Shown: positions 16,237 to 25,504 of the stretch, piece by piece
Layout: each line of letters opens with the position of its first letter
Numbering within the stretch: the stretch's first letter is position 1
DNA from: Lachnospiraceae bacterium
Lineage (GTDB): Bacteria; Bacillota; Clostridia; Lachnospirales; Lachnospiraceae
Direction: 5' to 3'
DNA: 64,000 nt
NCBI GenBank assembly: GCA_015056765.1
Contig: SVFQ01000015.1
Location: forward strand, 1 to 64,000
Position numbers and translations under genes: made by a program
The notes under the pieces: generated by a model
What the model was told of the DNA's origin: nothing
The model's database searches: none
The model's input: the letters and a program-made list of their open reading frames with translations, nothing else

Positions 16237-17715
16237 ATGAAACGCAGAAGTGGTGTATTACTTCCGATTACATCTCTACCATCCAAATACGGAATTGGAT
16301 GTTTTTCAAAAGAAGCATATGAATTTGTAGACTTCCTAGCAGAAGCAAATCAGGGCCTATGGCAGATCCTGCCACTGGGACCTACGGGATATGGGGATAG
16401 CCCGTACCAGTCTTTTTCTACATTTGCAGGCAATCCATATTTTATCGATTTGGAAGCCCTCATTGAGAAAGGTTGGCTGAAAAAAGAAGACTGTGAGAAG
16501 GTGAACTGGGGCAACCCGGCTTATGTGGAGTATGAAGTGATCTATAAAAATCGCTTTACCCTTCTGAAAAAAGCGTTCAAGAAAAGCCATATCACAGAGG
16601 ATAAGGAGTTCCAGAAATACTGCAAAGAAAACGCATATTGGCTGGATGATTACGCCCTCTATATGGCAGTGAAAAATGCCCACGGCGGTGCAGGTTGGAA
16701 TACCTGGGAAGAAGACATCAGACTTCGCAAGAAATCCGCTATGAAGGCAGCCAAAGAAAAGTACGCTGAAGAAATCGCATTCTATCAGTTCCAGCAATAC
16801 CTCTTCTCTACTCAGTGGAGAGCGCTGAAGAAGTATGCAAACGATAAGGGTATTCAAATTGTGGGGGATATCCCGATTTATGTAGCATATGATTCTGCAG
16901 ATACATGGGCAGCACCTGAGCTGTTCCAGTTAGATGATGAGGGACAGCCTACCGCTGTGGCAGGATGCCCACCGGATTCATTTGCCAAAACAGGCCAGTT
17001 GTGGGGCAACCCACTGTACCGTTGGGACTACCATCAGGAGACCGGCTTTGCTTGGTGGATGAAGAGATTGGCATACTGCTATGACCTCTATGACATCGTG
17101 AGAATCGATCATTTCAGGGGCTTCGACGAATACTACTCCATTCCATTTGGGGATATGACAGCAGAATTCGGTCATTGGGAAAAGGGCCCCGGCTATGAGA
17201 TTTTCCGCGTGTTGAAAAAGCAGCTGGGCGAAAAAGATATCATCGCTGAGGATTTGGGATTCCTCACACCTAGTGTCATCAAGTTGGTAAAAAAGACAGG
17301 CTATCCTGGTATGAAGATCCTCATCTTCGCTTTCGATCACAGAGAGCCTAGCAACTACCTGCCTTACAACTATGACAAAAACTGCGTAGTCTACACCGGT
17401 ACCCATGACAATGATACCGTGGCAGGCTGGCTCACCGTAGCTTCGCGTAAGGATCTGGCTTTCGCCAGACGCTTCCTGCGGGTGAAACGCAACAAAGACA
17501 TCCCGGCAGCTATGATTGAAGCAGCACTGGGATCCGTAGCAGATACAGCGGTTATTCCGATTCAGGATTATTTAGAACTGGACAACTCTGCTAGAATTAA
17601 TGTACCATCTACTTTAGGAACCAACTGGAAGTGGCGCCTGGTAAAAGGCCAGCTGACAGATGAGCTTGCAGAAAGGATGGCCGAACTGACGAAAGTCTAT
17701 AACAGAAATCGGTAG
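16237..17715 (+). CDS. malQ: 4-alpha-glucanotransferase (amylomaltase)
   Basis: 492 residues, glycoside hydrolase family 77. It transfers glucan chains between maltodextrins, releasing glucose and making longer chains that GlgP can use. Visible family sites are SGVLLPITSLPSKYGIG at the start, RIDHFRGFDEYY with the nucleophile Asp, EDLGFLTPSV with the acid/base Glu and YTGTHDNDT with the third catalytic Asp. The start is set by AGAGGAG before the ATG at 16237; an upstream extension in frame lies inside malG and is not supported. Confidence 0.95.
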   Translation: MKRRSGVLLPITSLPSKYGIGCFSKEAYEFVDFLAEANQGLWQILPLGPTGYGDSPYQSFSTFAGNPYFIDLEALIEKGWLKKEDCEKVNWGNPAYVEYEVIYKNRFTLLKKAFKKSHITEDKEFQKYCKENAYWLDDYALYMAVKNAHGGAGWNTWEEDIRLRKKSAMKAAKEKYAEEIAFYQFQQYLFSTQWRALKKYANDKGIQIVGDIPIYVAYDSADTWAAPELFQLDDEGQPTAVAGCPPDSFAKTGQLWGNPLYRWDYHQETGFAWWMKRLAYCYDLYDIVRIDHFRGFDEYYSIPFGDMTAEFGHWEKGPGYEIFRVLKKQLGEKDIIAEDLGFLTPSVIKLVKKTGYPGMKILIFAFDHREPSNYLPYNYDKNCVVYTGTHDNDTVAGWLTVASRKDLAFARRFLRVKRNKDIPAAMIEAALGSVADTAVIPIQDYLELDNSARINVPSTLGTNWKWRLVKGQLTDELAERMAELTKVYNRNR

Positions 17716-17719
17716 TATT

Positions 17720-18763
17720 ATGGCAGAAATTACGATAAAAGACATCGCAAGAGAGTGTGGCGTCGGTGTAAGTACCGTCTCACGAGCTTTGAATAATCAT
17801 CCGGATATCAACCCGGCCACCAGAGAGAAAATCATGGCGGTGATTGCGGAGACAGGATTCGTGCCGAATAACAGCGCACGTAACTTGAAGCGTGTGGATG
17901 CCAAGAGCGTAGCAGTTCTCATCAAAGGTATCACCAACCCCTTCTTTACCGATATGATTCAGACCATCGAAGAAGAAGTGGAAAAACGTGGATACTCCCT
18001 GGTACTGCATCACGTAGAGTCCCGTGAGGACGAAGTGGATGTAGCTCTGGAATTGGTAAAGGAAAAAAGACTGCAGGGTATCATCTTCTTAGGAGGTGAG
18101 TTCCAGCACTCTGAACAAAAGCTATCCATGCTGAATGTGCCTTTTGTATTCTCCACTGCCGGTGCAGAGCCTGAGAATCTCAAGGAGAACAGCTACTCCA
18201 GTATTTCTGTAGATGACGTGGCAGAAGCCCATAAAATCATCGACTATCTCTTAGATAACGGTCACAAGCGTATCGCCATCATCACGGCCCAGTCCGAGGA
18301 CCTCAGCGTAGGTCGCCTCCGACTCAATGGCTACAAAAATGCCCTAGAGGACCGTGGCATCGAAGTAGAAGAGGACCTGGTATGCTCCCTTCGCTCCGGA
18401 GAAGAGTACGAGCAGTTCTCTATGGAGAATGGCTACGTAGTCACCAAGGAGCTCCTGGCCAGAAAGACAGAGTTCACGGCCATCTTTGCCATCAGTGATG
18501 CACTGGCTATCGGCGCTTGCAGAGCCTTACGAGAAGCAGGCCTTCGCATTCCGGAGGATGTATCTGTGGCAGGATACGATGGTATCACCCTGGGAGATTA
18601 CTTCTATCCCAGACTGACCACCATCAAGCAGCCTACCCGTACCATGGCAAGAGAGACTGTAAGCCTCCTCTTTGGTATCATCTCCGGCAAGAAAAAGCAT
18701 CAGCATCTTCTTTTCCCGGGAGAATTGGTTATCAGAGAAAGCACCAGAAGTCGGAATCGTTAA
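17720..18763 (+). CDS. malR: LacI family regulator of the maltodextrin operon
   Basis: 347 residues: LacI helix-turn-helix (ITIKDIARECGVGVSTVSRALN) and hinge, then a sugar-sensing domain (ADALAIGACRAL-like segment SDALAIGACRALREAG; VSVAGYDG). It starts four bases after malQ, at the end of the operon, so it is probably autoregulated through the malE promoter. It is distinct from the LacI gene at 7883. Name given from context; the effector is inferred. Confidence 0.85.
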   Translation: MAEITIKDIARECGVGVSTVSRALNNHPDINPATREKIMAVIAETGFVPNNSARNLKRVDAKSVAVLIKGITNPFFTDMIQTIEEEVEKRGYSLVLHHVESREDEVDVALELVKEKRLQGIIFLGGEFQHSEQKLSMLNVPFVFSTAGAEPENLKENSYSSISVDDVAEAHKIIDYLLDNGHKRIAIITAQSEDLSVGRLRLNGYKNALEDRGIEVEEDLVCSLRSGEEYEQFSMENGYVVTKELLARKTEFTAIFAISDALAIGACRALREAGLRIPEDVSVAGYDGITLGDYFYPRLTTIKQPTRTMARETVSLLFGIISGKKKHQHLLFPGELVIRESTRSRNR

Positions 18764-18766
18764 AAT

Positions 18767-18796
18767 AAGCCCTACAGAGGAATCTGTAGGGCTTTT
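18767..18796 (+). terminator. Terminator of the malE-R operon (works towards both sides)
   Basis: AAGCCCTACAGA (18767-18778), loop GGAA, TCTGTAGGGCTT (18783-18794), then Ts. It lies between two converging genes; on the minus strand the tail is TTATTTT. Confidence 0.92.
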
Positions 18797-18799
18797 GAC

Positions 18800-19306
18800 T
18801 TACTGGGTCAAATCTTTAAAACTCATATTTACATTGTGATAGTCCGGATTTTCTGTCACATCTTCGGCGAAGTACTCCGGCATTTGAAAAGCCTTGGCAG
18901 CTTCTACAGAAGGGAACTCTATCTCGGCTAAGATAAGGGGAGCAAAGGGAGCGTCGAATACATCGCATTCTACCACCAGCTTTGCATCTCCTAAAAGGGC
19001 TTTGCACGCCGGATTGATATCTGACTCGGGAAGCTCCCACACATAGCGGGTTTTGGTGATGATGTTTCCGTCTGCTTTGGCTAAAAGAGTCTCATAGGCT
19101 GACTTGGTCAAGGGAAGCTCATATTCTTCATGAGCCAGCATACCGCCACCTTTATAGGTCATGGTGTAATGGTCTTTAGAATGCCGTACACGTATGACAG
19201 GATCCTTCGTCAGATAGGCCTGCTGAATGGTGTAATGCTCTTGACTATTAAGGTCAACCGGGGCTTTTTTCCATAGAAATTTACGTTCAATCTCAAAGGT
19301 ACTCAT
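18800..19306 (-). CDS. CYTH domain protein
   Basis: 168 residues. It starts with the CYTH signature ExExK (EIERKFL), and charged strands typical of the eight-stranded tunnel fold follow (IRVRHSKDHYTMTYKG, VVECDVFD, AEIEFPS). CYTH enzymes hydrolyse inorganic triphosphate or act as class IV adenylate cyclases; the short form in bacteria is usually a triphosphatase. It is transcribed alone, converging on malR. Substrate not assignable from sequence. Confidence 0.88.
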   Translation of the reverse strand: MSTFEIERKFLWKKAPVDLNSQEHYTIQQAYLTKDPVIRVRHSKDHYTMTYKGGGMLAHEEYELPLTKSAYETLLAKADGNIITKTRYVWELPESDINPACKALLGDAKLVVECDVFDAPFAPLILAEIEFPSVEAAKAFQMPEYFAEDVTENPDYHNVNMSFKDLTQ

Positions 19307-19455
19307 ATTTGTTCTCTTTTCTCTGAATTCATGACTTTTTCACACTTTTTACGTGAATGTTTACCCTAGATATATTATACTGATAGAGGATGCAATTGGG
19401 AAGAAAGAAGAAGTCCCGATGGCATTTCCACAGACTAAAATGGAGGATTACGAAT

Positions 19456-20001
19456 ATGATAGGCATTTTCTTTGCAGAGGGCTACGAAGAAATCGAAGCA
19501 CTGACAGTTGTAGATATTTTGCGCCGCGGGAAAGTCGATATTCAGATGATTTCCATCACAGAAGATAAAGTGGTAAAGGGCTCTCATGGGATTCCTGTAG
19601 AGATGGACCACACCTTATCGGAAGTGGACCTTGGGGGAATGGATATGATGATTCTGCCGGGCGGTATGCCGGGAACCCGCAATCTGGAAGCTTGCGATAC
19701 CTTGATGCAGGCGCTGGATGCACAGTATAAGGCAGATAAGTACATTGCAGCTATCTGTGCAGCACCTACTGTATTTGGTCACAGAGGCTACTTGCAGAAC
19801 CGCAAAGCTTGTTGCTATCCCGGTATGGAGGGCGATTTGACCGGCGCCGAAGTTAGCTTTGATAAGGCAGTAAAAGATGGTCATGTCATTACCGGTAGAG
19901 GAATGGGATGTGCCATTGCATTTGCGCTGCTGATTCTGGAGACCTTACAGGGCAAAGAAGCCGCAGAGAGGATGGCCGAATCTATCGTATACGAGGCATA
20001 G
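19456..20001 (+). CDS. DJ-1/PfpI family protein
   Basis: 181 residues from the ATG at 19456, which has TGGAGG nine bases upstream; a longer reading from 19390 has no such site. DJ-1/YajL-like: FAEGYEEIEALTVVDILRRG at the N-terminus and the nucleophile elbow AAICAAPTVFG with its cysteine near residue 101. Family members are glyoxalases/deglycases or oxidative-stress chaperones. It is followed after one base by a CBS-domain gene, so the two are coupled. Confidence 0.9.
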   Translation: MIGIFFAEGYEEIEALTVVDILRRGKVDIQMISITEDKVVKGSHGIPVEMDHTLSEVDLGGMDMMILPGGMPGTRNLEACDTLMQALDAQYKADKYIAAICAAPTVFGHRGYLQNRKACCYPGMEGDLTGAEVSFDKAVKDGHVITGRGMGCAIAFALLILETLQGKEAAERMAESIVYEA

Positions 20002-20002
20002 C

Positions 20003-20413
20003 ATGAACATTCTTTACTTTTTAAAGCCGAAGGGAGATATCTCCTATATTTACGATGATGACACACTTCGTCAGGTACTGGAGAAGATGGAACATCATAG
20101 ATTTACGGCAGTGCCCATGATCAACCATGAGACCGGAGCTTATGTGGGCACCATCACAGAGGGAGACCTTCTGTGGGAGATTAAGAATCATCATGATCTG
20201 AATCTCAAAGAGGCTGAGAATATCGCCATCAGGGATGTGAAAAGACACAGAGATAATCAGCCCGTCAGCATTGACGCTGACATGGAAGACCTGTTCAACA
20301 AAGTGGTACAGCAGAACTTCGTACCGGTAATCGACGGACAGAATACCTTCATCGGTATTGTCACTCGAAAAGAAGTTATTACCTATTTAAAGAAGCTTGG
20401 GCAGGATGCATAA
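20003..20413 (+). CDS. CBS domain pair protein
   Basis: 136 residues formed almost wholly of two CBS domains (DTLRQVLEKMEHHRFTAVPM and VSIDADMEDLFNKVVQQNFV, each followed by a G-x-I/T strand). CBS pairs bind adenine nucleotides and act as energy sensors; a stand-alone pair usually regulates another protein. It starts two bases after the DJ-1 stop. Partner unknown. Confidence 0.9.
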   Translation: MNILYFLKPKGDISYIYDDDTLRQVLEKMEHHRFTAVPMINHETGAYVGTITEGDLLWEIKNHHDLNLKEAENIAIRDVKRHRDNQPVSIDADMEDLFNKVVQQNFVPVIDGQNTFIGIVTRKEVITYLKKLGQDA

Positions 20414-20440
20414 AATGTGGTAGCGTTTTTTCACGTTATA

Positions 20441-20449
20441 TGTTATAAT
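20441..20449 (+). promoter_or_regulatory. Extended -10 promoter of the tig-clpPX operon
   Basis: TGTTATAAT (20441-20449) is a perfect extended -10; the -35 region (TAGCGT) is poor, as expected for this promoter type. Confidence 0.6.
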
Positions 20450-20475
20450 CACAAATTGATTGTGACTAAAAATAG

Positions 20476-20499
20476 AAAAACCCTGATGATTAGGTTTTT
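20476..20499 (+). other. Leader hairpin before tig
   Basis: AAAAACC (20476-20482) pairs with GGTTTTT (20493-20499), ending in a T run just before AAGGAGG. It looks like a weak terminator in the 5' leader and could attenuate the operon or be a remnant. Confidence 0.4.
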
Positions 20500-20520
20500 T
20501 AAGGAGGAAGTAAAATAATT

Positions 20521-22005
20521 ATGAGTTGTACCGTTGAGAAATTAGACAAAAGCATGGCAAAACTCACCATCGAAGTATCTGCTGAAGACTTCGAGAAAGC
20601 AGTAGAGAGTGCATACCAGAAACAGAAAAATAAAATCACTCTGCCTGGTTTCCGTAAAGGTAAAGCACCACGTAAGATGATTGAGATGCAGTATGGTAAG
20701 GAAATCTTCTTTGAAGATGCTGCAAATGAAGTAATCCCAACCGCTTACGAGAAAGCATATGAAGAATGTGGCGAGGAAATCACATCCGCTCCTGAAATCG
20801 ATGTAGTACAGATCGAAGCAGGTAAGCCTTTCATCTTCACAGCTACAGTAGCATTAAAGCCAGAAATCAAACTTGGCAAATACGAAGGCGTATCTATCGA
20901 AGAATTATCTACAGAGGTAGCTGAATCTGAAGTAGATCTTGCAATCGACAAAGAAAGAGAAAAATCCGCTAGAACAGTAGCAGTTACAGATCGTGCAGTT
21001 CAGGCTGGTGATATGACAACTCTTGACTTCGAAGGTTTCGTAGATGGCGTAGCATTCGAAGGCGGTAAAGGCGAGAACTATCCACTGACTATCGGCTCCG
21101 GTGCTTTCATTCCTGGATTCGAAGATCAGCTTGTAGGCGCTGAAATCGGCAAAGAGACAGAGGTAAAAGTGACATTCCCTGAAGATTATCAGGCAAAAGA
21201 TCTTGCAGGCAAAGATGCTGTATTCAAATGCACCATCAAAGAAATCAAAGTAAAAGAATTACCTGCATTAGATGATGAGTTCGCTTCCGAAGTTTCCGAA
21301 TTCGAAACTATGGACGAATACAGAAAAGACGTAAGAGCTAAATTAGAAGAGCAGAGAAAAGAAGCTGTAAACGATGCATATCAGGATGCAGCTCTTGAAG
21401 CAGTAGTAGAAGGATGCGAAGTTGAAATTCCTGCACCTATGCTTGAGACAGAGCAGAGACAGATGTTTGACCAGTTCGCACAGAGAATCGCTATGCAGGG
21501 TATGCCTGTAGATCAGTACTTACAGTACACAGGCCAGACCAAGGAAGCTATGATCGAGCAGATCAAACCTCAGGCTGAGCAGAAGATCAAATCCAGACTT
21601 GCTCTTGAAGCAATCGCAGCAGCTGAGAAACTTGTAGCATCCGATGCTGAATACGAAGAAGAACTTGCTAAGATGGCAGAAGCTTACAGAATGGAAGTAG
21701 CTAAAGTGAAAGAACTCTTTGGTGATCGTGAAGAGAAATCCATCCGCGCTGACATCGCTTGCAGAAAAGCAGCTGAGTTCATCGCTGACAAAGCAAAAAA
21801 GACAAAAGCTAAAAAAGCAGCTACAAAGAAAACTACAGCAAAAGCAGTAGAAGCTGACGAAGCAGAAGAAAAGAAAACAACAAAGAAAGCTACTACTACA
21901 AAGAAAGCCACTACAGCTAAAAAGACTACAAAAGCTGAAGAAGGCACAGCAAAAAAGACAACCACAAAGAAGACTACTAAGAAAGCAGAAAAGACAGAGG
22001 ATTAA
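20521..22005 (+). CDS. tig: Trigger factor with a lysine-rich tail
   Basis: 494 residues. The ribosome-binding N-domain carries the signature GFRKGKAPRKMIE, followed by the FKBP-type prolyl isomerase domain (about 150-245: DFEGFVDGVAFEGGKGENYP, IGSGAFIPGFEDQL) and the helical chaperone domain. It receives nascent chains at the ribosome exit. After the normal end (about residue 428) there is an extra tail of some 65 residues made of K, T, A and E (KKAATKKTTAKAVEAD, TTTKKTTKKAEK), like histone H1. AAGGAGG precedes the ATG. First gene of tig-clpP-clpX-engB. Confidence 0.96.
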   Translation: MSCTVEKLDKSMAKLTIEVSAEDFEKAVESAYQKQKNKITLPGFRKGKAPRKMIEMQYGKEIFFEDAANEVIPTAYEKAYEECGEEITSAPEIDVVQIEAGKPFIFTATVALKPEIKLGKYEGVSIEELSTEVAESEVDLAIDKEREKSARTVAVTDRAVQAGDMTTLDFEGFVDGVAFEGGKGENYPLTIGSGAFIPGFEDQLVGAEIGKETEVKVTFPEDYQAKDLAGKDAVFKCTIKEIKVKELPALDDEFASEVSEFETMDEYRKDVRAKLEEQRKEAVNDAYQDAALEAVVEGCEVEIPAPMLETEQRQMFDQFAQRIAMQGMPVDQYLQYTGQTKEAMIEQIKPQAEQKIKSRLALEAIAAAEKLVASDAEYEEELAKMAEAYRMEVAKVKELFGDREEKSIRADIACRKAAEFIADKAKKTKAKKAATKKTTAKAVEADEAEEKKTTKKATTTKKATTAKKTTKAEEGTAKKTTTKKTTKKAEKTED

Positions 22006-22053
22006 TATCCTCTGTTCTTCTGCTATATAGTCAGAAAAATGGGAGGACATGAC

Positions 22054-22668
22054 ATGATTAAAAATTATTTAACTCCATATGTAATCGAACAGACAAGCCA
22101 GGGTGAGAGATCCTACGATATCTATTCCCGTATGCTGAATGAGCGTATCATTTTCCTGGTAGGAGAAGTAGATGACGCTATGGCAGCTAGTATCACAGCA
22201 CAGCTTCTGTATCTGGAAGCTATGGATCCGGAAAAGGATATCCATATGTACATCAATAGCCCGGGTGGTTCTGTTACCGCTGGTATGGCTATGTATGACA
22301 CAATGAAATACATCAAATGTGATGTGGCTACTTATTGTATCGGTATTGCAGCCAGCATGGGTTCCTTCCTTTTGGCTGGCGGTACAAAGGGTAAAAGATA
22401 TGCCCTTCCAAACGCAGAAGTGATGATTCACCAGGTACTTGGCGGTGCGCAGGGACAGGCTACAGACGTAGAGATTACCACAAAGCACTTACTTCGTACT
22501 AAAGAGAAATTAAACCGTATCTTAGCTGAGAACTCCGGTAAAGACTATGATGTAGTATGCGCAGCAACAGAGCGTGACAACTGGATGACAGCAGAAGAAG
22601 CTAAAGAATTCGGACTCATCGACCATGTATGCACCTTCAGAAGCGACATGGAGAAAAAGGATAAATAA
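22054..22668 (+). CDS. clpP: ATP-dependent Clp protease proteolytic subunit
   Basis: 204 residues from the ATG at 22054, chosen because GGGAGG lies seven bases upstream. Catalytic triad at family spacing: Ser101 ([11 protein letters not shown]), His126 ([12 protein letters not shown]) and Asp175 (ATERDNWM). It forms the barrel protease that degrades proteins unfolded by ClpX or ClpC. It lies between tig and clpX. Confidence 0.97.
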   Translation: MIKNYLTPYVIEQTSQGERSYDIYSRMLNERIIFLVGEVDDAMAASITAQLLYLEAMDPEKDIHMYINSPGGSVTAGMAMYDTMKYIKCDVATYCIGIAASMGSFLLAGGTKGKRYALPNAEVMIHQVLGGAQGQATDVEITTKHLLRTKEKLNRILAENSGKDYDVVCAATERDNWMTAEEAKEFGLIDHVCTFRSDMEKKDK

Positions 22669-22670
22669 AT

Positions 22671-23948
22671 ATGGCAAAAAATGGAAATGACGGTATGATG
22701 GGTAAGATTCGTTGCTCATTCTGCGGTAAGACCCAGGACCAGGTGAGAAAGCTTATCTCCGGCCCTAACGGAATCTATATCTGCGATGAGTGCGTGGATA
22801 TCTGCGCTGACATCATCGAAGAGCAGTTAGAGGAAGACTCTACACTGGACCGTGATGAAAACGAGATTAATTTACTCAAACCTATCGAAATCAAAAATTT
22901 CTTAGATGAATATGTCATCGGCCAGGATGAAGCAAAGAAAGTTCTTTCTGTCGCTGTATATAACCACTACAAACGTGTTATGGCAGGACAGCATCGCAAA
23001 GACAATGATGTAGAGCTTCAGAAGAGTAACATCATTATGGTGGGACCTACCGGTTCCGGTAAGACCTATCTGGCACAGACCTTGGCAAAGATTATCAATG
23101 TACCTTTTGCCATTGCAGATGCTACGACTTTGACAGAAGCCGGCTACGTAGGTGAAGACGTAGAAAATATTTTGCTGAAGCTGATTCAGGCGGCTGATTA
23201 CGATGTAGAGCGTGCACAGCACGGTATCATCTACATCGATGAGATTGATAAGATTACCAAGAAGGGCGAGAATGTGTCCATCACCAGAGATGTATCCGGT
23301 GAAGGCGTACAGCAGGCTCTTCTGAAAATCGTAGAAGGTACTGTTGCTTCCGTACCACCTCAGGGCGGTAGAAAGCACCCACACCAGGAACTGATCACCA
23401 TCGACACTACGAATATTTTATTCATCTGTGGTGGTGCGTTTGATGGCCTTGAGAAGATTATCGAGACCAGACTGGATCGTAAGTCTATCGGTTTCAACGT
23501 GGAAGTAGCTTCTAATAAGACTCACGAAATCGGTGAGCTGTTAAAAGAAGTAGTACCTCAGGATTTGGTGAAATTCGGCCTGATTCCTGAATTTGTAGGT
23601 CGTGTACCTATCAATGTATCCTTAGAAGGACTTGATAAGGAAGCCCTGATTCGTATCCTGAAAGAGCCTAAGAACGCCCTTGTAAAGCAGTATCAGAAGC
23701 TCTTTGATTTAGACGATGTGAAGCTGACTTTCGAAGATGACGCTGTAGAAGCGATAGCATCTCAGGCGTTTGAGCGTAAGACAGGTGCCAGAGGACTTCG
23801 TTCTATCATGGAGAAATGCATGATGGATGTGATGTTCCAGATTCCATCTGATGAAAGCATCGTAGAATGCATCATCACCAAGGATGCGGTAGAAGGCAAA
23901 GGCGAACCTACTGTGATTCGTAACGATGATATGAAGAAAGCACAGTAA
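22671..23948 (+). CDS. clpX: Clp protease ATPase subunit ClpX
   Basis: 425 residues. N-terminal zinc-binding domain with C15-x2-C18 and C38-x2-C41; AAA+ Walker [13 protein letters not shown], Walker [11 protein letters not shown], the pore loop GYVGED and the ClpP-binding IGF-type loop region. It unfolds tagged substrates and feeds them to ClpP. It starts two bases after clpP. Confidence 0.97.
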   Translation: MAKNGNDGMMGKIRCSFCGKTQDQVRKLISGPNGIYICDECVDICADIIEEQLEEDSTLDRDENEINLLKPIEIKNFLDEYVIGQDEAKKVLSVAVYNHYKRVMAGQHRKDNDVELQKSNIIMVGPTGSGKTYLAQTLAKIINVPFAIADATTLTEAGYVGEDVENILLKLIQAADYDVERAQHGIIYIDEIDKITKKGENVSITRDVSGEGVQQALLKIVEGTVASVPPQGGRKHPHQELITIDTTNILFICGGAFDGLEKIIETRLDRKSIGFNVEVASNKTHEIGELLKEVVPQDLVKFGLIPEFVGRVPINVSLEGLDKEALIRILKEPKNALVKQYQKLFDLDDVKLTFEDDAVEAIASQAFERKTGARGLRSIMEKCMMDVMFQIPSDESIVECIITKDAVEGKGEPTVIRNDDMKKAQ

Positions 23949-23950
23949 TT

Positions 23951-24577
23951 ATGGTTATCAAAAGTGTAAATCTTGAGACTGTTTGTGGTATTACCAGTAA
24001 ACTTCCGGAAAATACCAAGATGGAGATTGCATTCGCAGGGAAAAGTAATGTAGGGAAATCTTCCCTCATCAACTCCTTGATGAATCGCAAGAGCTATGCG
24101 CGAACCAGCGCTACGCCCGGTAAGACCCAGACAATCAACTATTACAACGTAAATGATGAGCTATACCTGGTAGATTTACCGGGATACGGTTATACCAAGG
24201 CATCTGTAGACTCCCGTATGAAATGGGGTAAGATGATTGAGAATTATCTCCATACATCCAAGATGCTTTATGCGGTATTTCTTTTGGTGGATATCCGCCA
24301 TACTCCAAATGCCAATGACAAGCAGATGTTTGATTGGATTTTGGAAAGTGGATACTATCCCATCATCATTGCCACGAAAGTGGATAAGATTAAGCGAAGC
24401 CAGATTGCCAAGTGCGTCAAAGAAGTAAAAGCAGGTCTTGGAGCAAATCCTGAGACCTTAGTCATCCCCTATTCTTCCCTTACCAAACAGGGCAAGGAAG
24501 AAATCTATGACCTAATCGATGATATGCTGGTGCATTTCAACGAAGACGACGAAGAAGGGGAAGACACAGAAGAATAA
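23951..24577 (+). CDS. engB: Ribosome biogenesis GTP-binding protein YsxC/EngB
   Basis: 208 residues. TRAFAC GTPase with G1 FAGKSNVGKSS, G2/G3 (TPGKTQTINYY, DLPGYGYTKAS) and G4 TKVD. It is needed for assembly of the large ribosomal subunit. It starts two bases after clpX and closes the operon; the acidic tail EDDEEGEDTEE is short and normal. Confidence 0.96.
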   Translation: MVIKSVNLETVCGITSKLPENTKMEIAFAGKSNVGKSSLINSLMNRKSYARTSATPGKTQTINYYNVNDELYLVDLPGYGYTKASVDSRMKWGKMIENYLHTSKMLYAVFLLVDIRHTPNANDKQMFDWILESGYYPIIIATKVDKIKRSQIAKCVKEVKAGLGANPETLVIPYSSLTKQGKEEIYDLIDDMLVHFNEDDEEGEDTEE

Positions 24578-24627
24578 AAAAACCTCCCATGAGAGTGATT
24601 AGAATCATCTCGTGGGAGGTTTTTTTA
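24576..24627 (+). terminator. Two-way terminator between engB and the phosphatase gene
   Basis: CCTCCCATGAGA (24583-24594) pairs with TCTCGTGGGAGG (24608-24619), flanked by an A run on the left and a T run on the right. It serves the two converging genes. Confidence 0.93.
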
Positions 24628-25431
24628 TTCTTCTGCTGGCAATGGATACTGCTTCATGATGTCCACGCATTCCTTATGAGAAATCTCTGTGCCACCAAGG
24701 ACAGAGGCTTCTGCGGATAATTGCAGTTCTTCGCCTTCCATATCCGTCAGTTTGCCTCCGGCTTCTTCTAGGATAATTTGGCCTGCAGCATAGTCCCATA
24801 CATAGAGATGGACAGAAGCGTAGCTGACGCAGCGATTGCATGCTACATAGCTGATGCCAAGGGCGGCGGAACCCATCTGACGCAGGTCCATGGAAGCCAT
24901 AGCGATGGCTTGCTGACGCTGCAGGGATACTTCACGGTATTTGGCCTTATAAGGGCTACATCCAAAGTGAGAGACCCCTGCAGATAGTGGTCTGTCTACT
25001 ACGTGAATAGGCTCCCCGTTTAAGGTGGCTCCTTCCCCCTTTTTGCCGATGAAAGCTTCCTTGCGGAAAGGATTATAGACGATACCGTAGACGATCTCTT
25101 TGCGGTATGCCAGGGCCACAGAGATGGCACTGAACATAAAGCCACAGATGAAATTCGTCGTACCGTCGATGGGGTCGATGATGAAGGTATAACCGTCGAA
25201 ACTAGGCTCGTCGGTATAGCCATCTTCCTCGCACCAGTATTCTGCTTCCGGCAGGATACGACGGAAATGGTCGATGAGGAAGGACTGCACTTTGGAATCA
25301 TACTTGGTCACGAAGTTGAAGTGACCTTCCTTATTTTTCATATCTGTCACACCGATGACATCTTCGATGAGACAACCGGCAGTGCGCACGGTTTGTTCGA
25401 TTTGATCTGTTATTTCTTTCGATGGAATCAT
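24625..25431 (-). CDS. Inositol monophosphatase family protein
   Basis: 268 residues. The start at 25431 is chosen because AAGGAG lies seven bases upstream; an 11-residue longer reading lacks a site. Motifs of the Mg2+/Li+-sensitive phosphatases are present: WCEEDG, the metal-binding DPIDGTTNF and WDYAAGQIILEEAGG. It may act on inositol phosphates, on PAP or on other sugar phosphates; the family cannot be resolved further here. It is followed upstream on the same strand by an MFS gene 73 bases away. Confidence 0.92.
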   Translation of the reverse strand: MIPSKEITDQIEQTVRTAGCLIEDVIGVTDMKNKEGHFNFVTKYDSKVQSFLIDHFRRILPEAEYWCEEDGYTDEPSFDGYTFIIDPIDGTTNFICGFMFSAISVALAYRKEIVYGIVYNPFRKEAFIGKKGEGATLNGEPIHVVDRPLSAGVSHFGCSPYKAKYREVSLQRQQAIAMASMDLRQMGSAALGISYVACNRCVSYASVHLYVWDYAAGQIILEEAGGKLTDMEGEELQLSAEASVLGGTEISHKECVDIMKQYPLPAEE

Positions 25432-25504
25432 AGCTTTACTCCTTATTACTCTTCTATGTTCCACTATACCGAACCACGGCGCATTTTTCCAGTTTTAAAA
25501 TGCT

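Noticed and set aside
21520-22050. Minus-strand frame of 176 residues opposite the tig tail
   Set aside because: It is the antisense of the lysine-rich repeats, giving a Cys/Phe/Ser-rich low-complexity product; no start signal.
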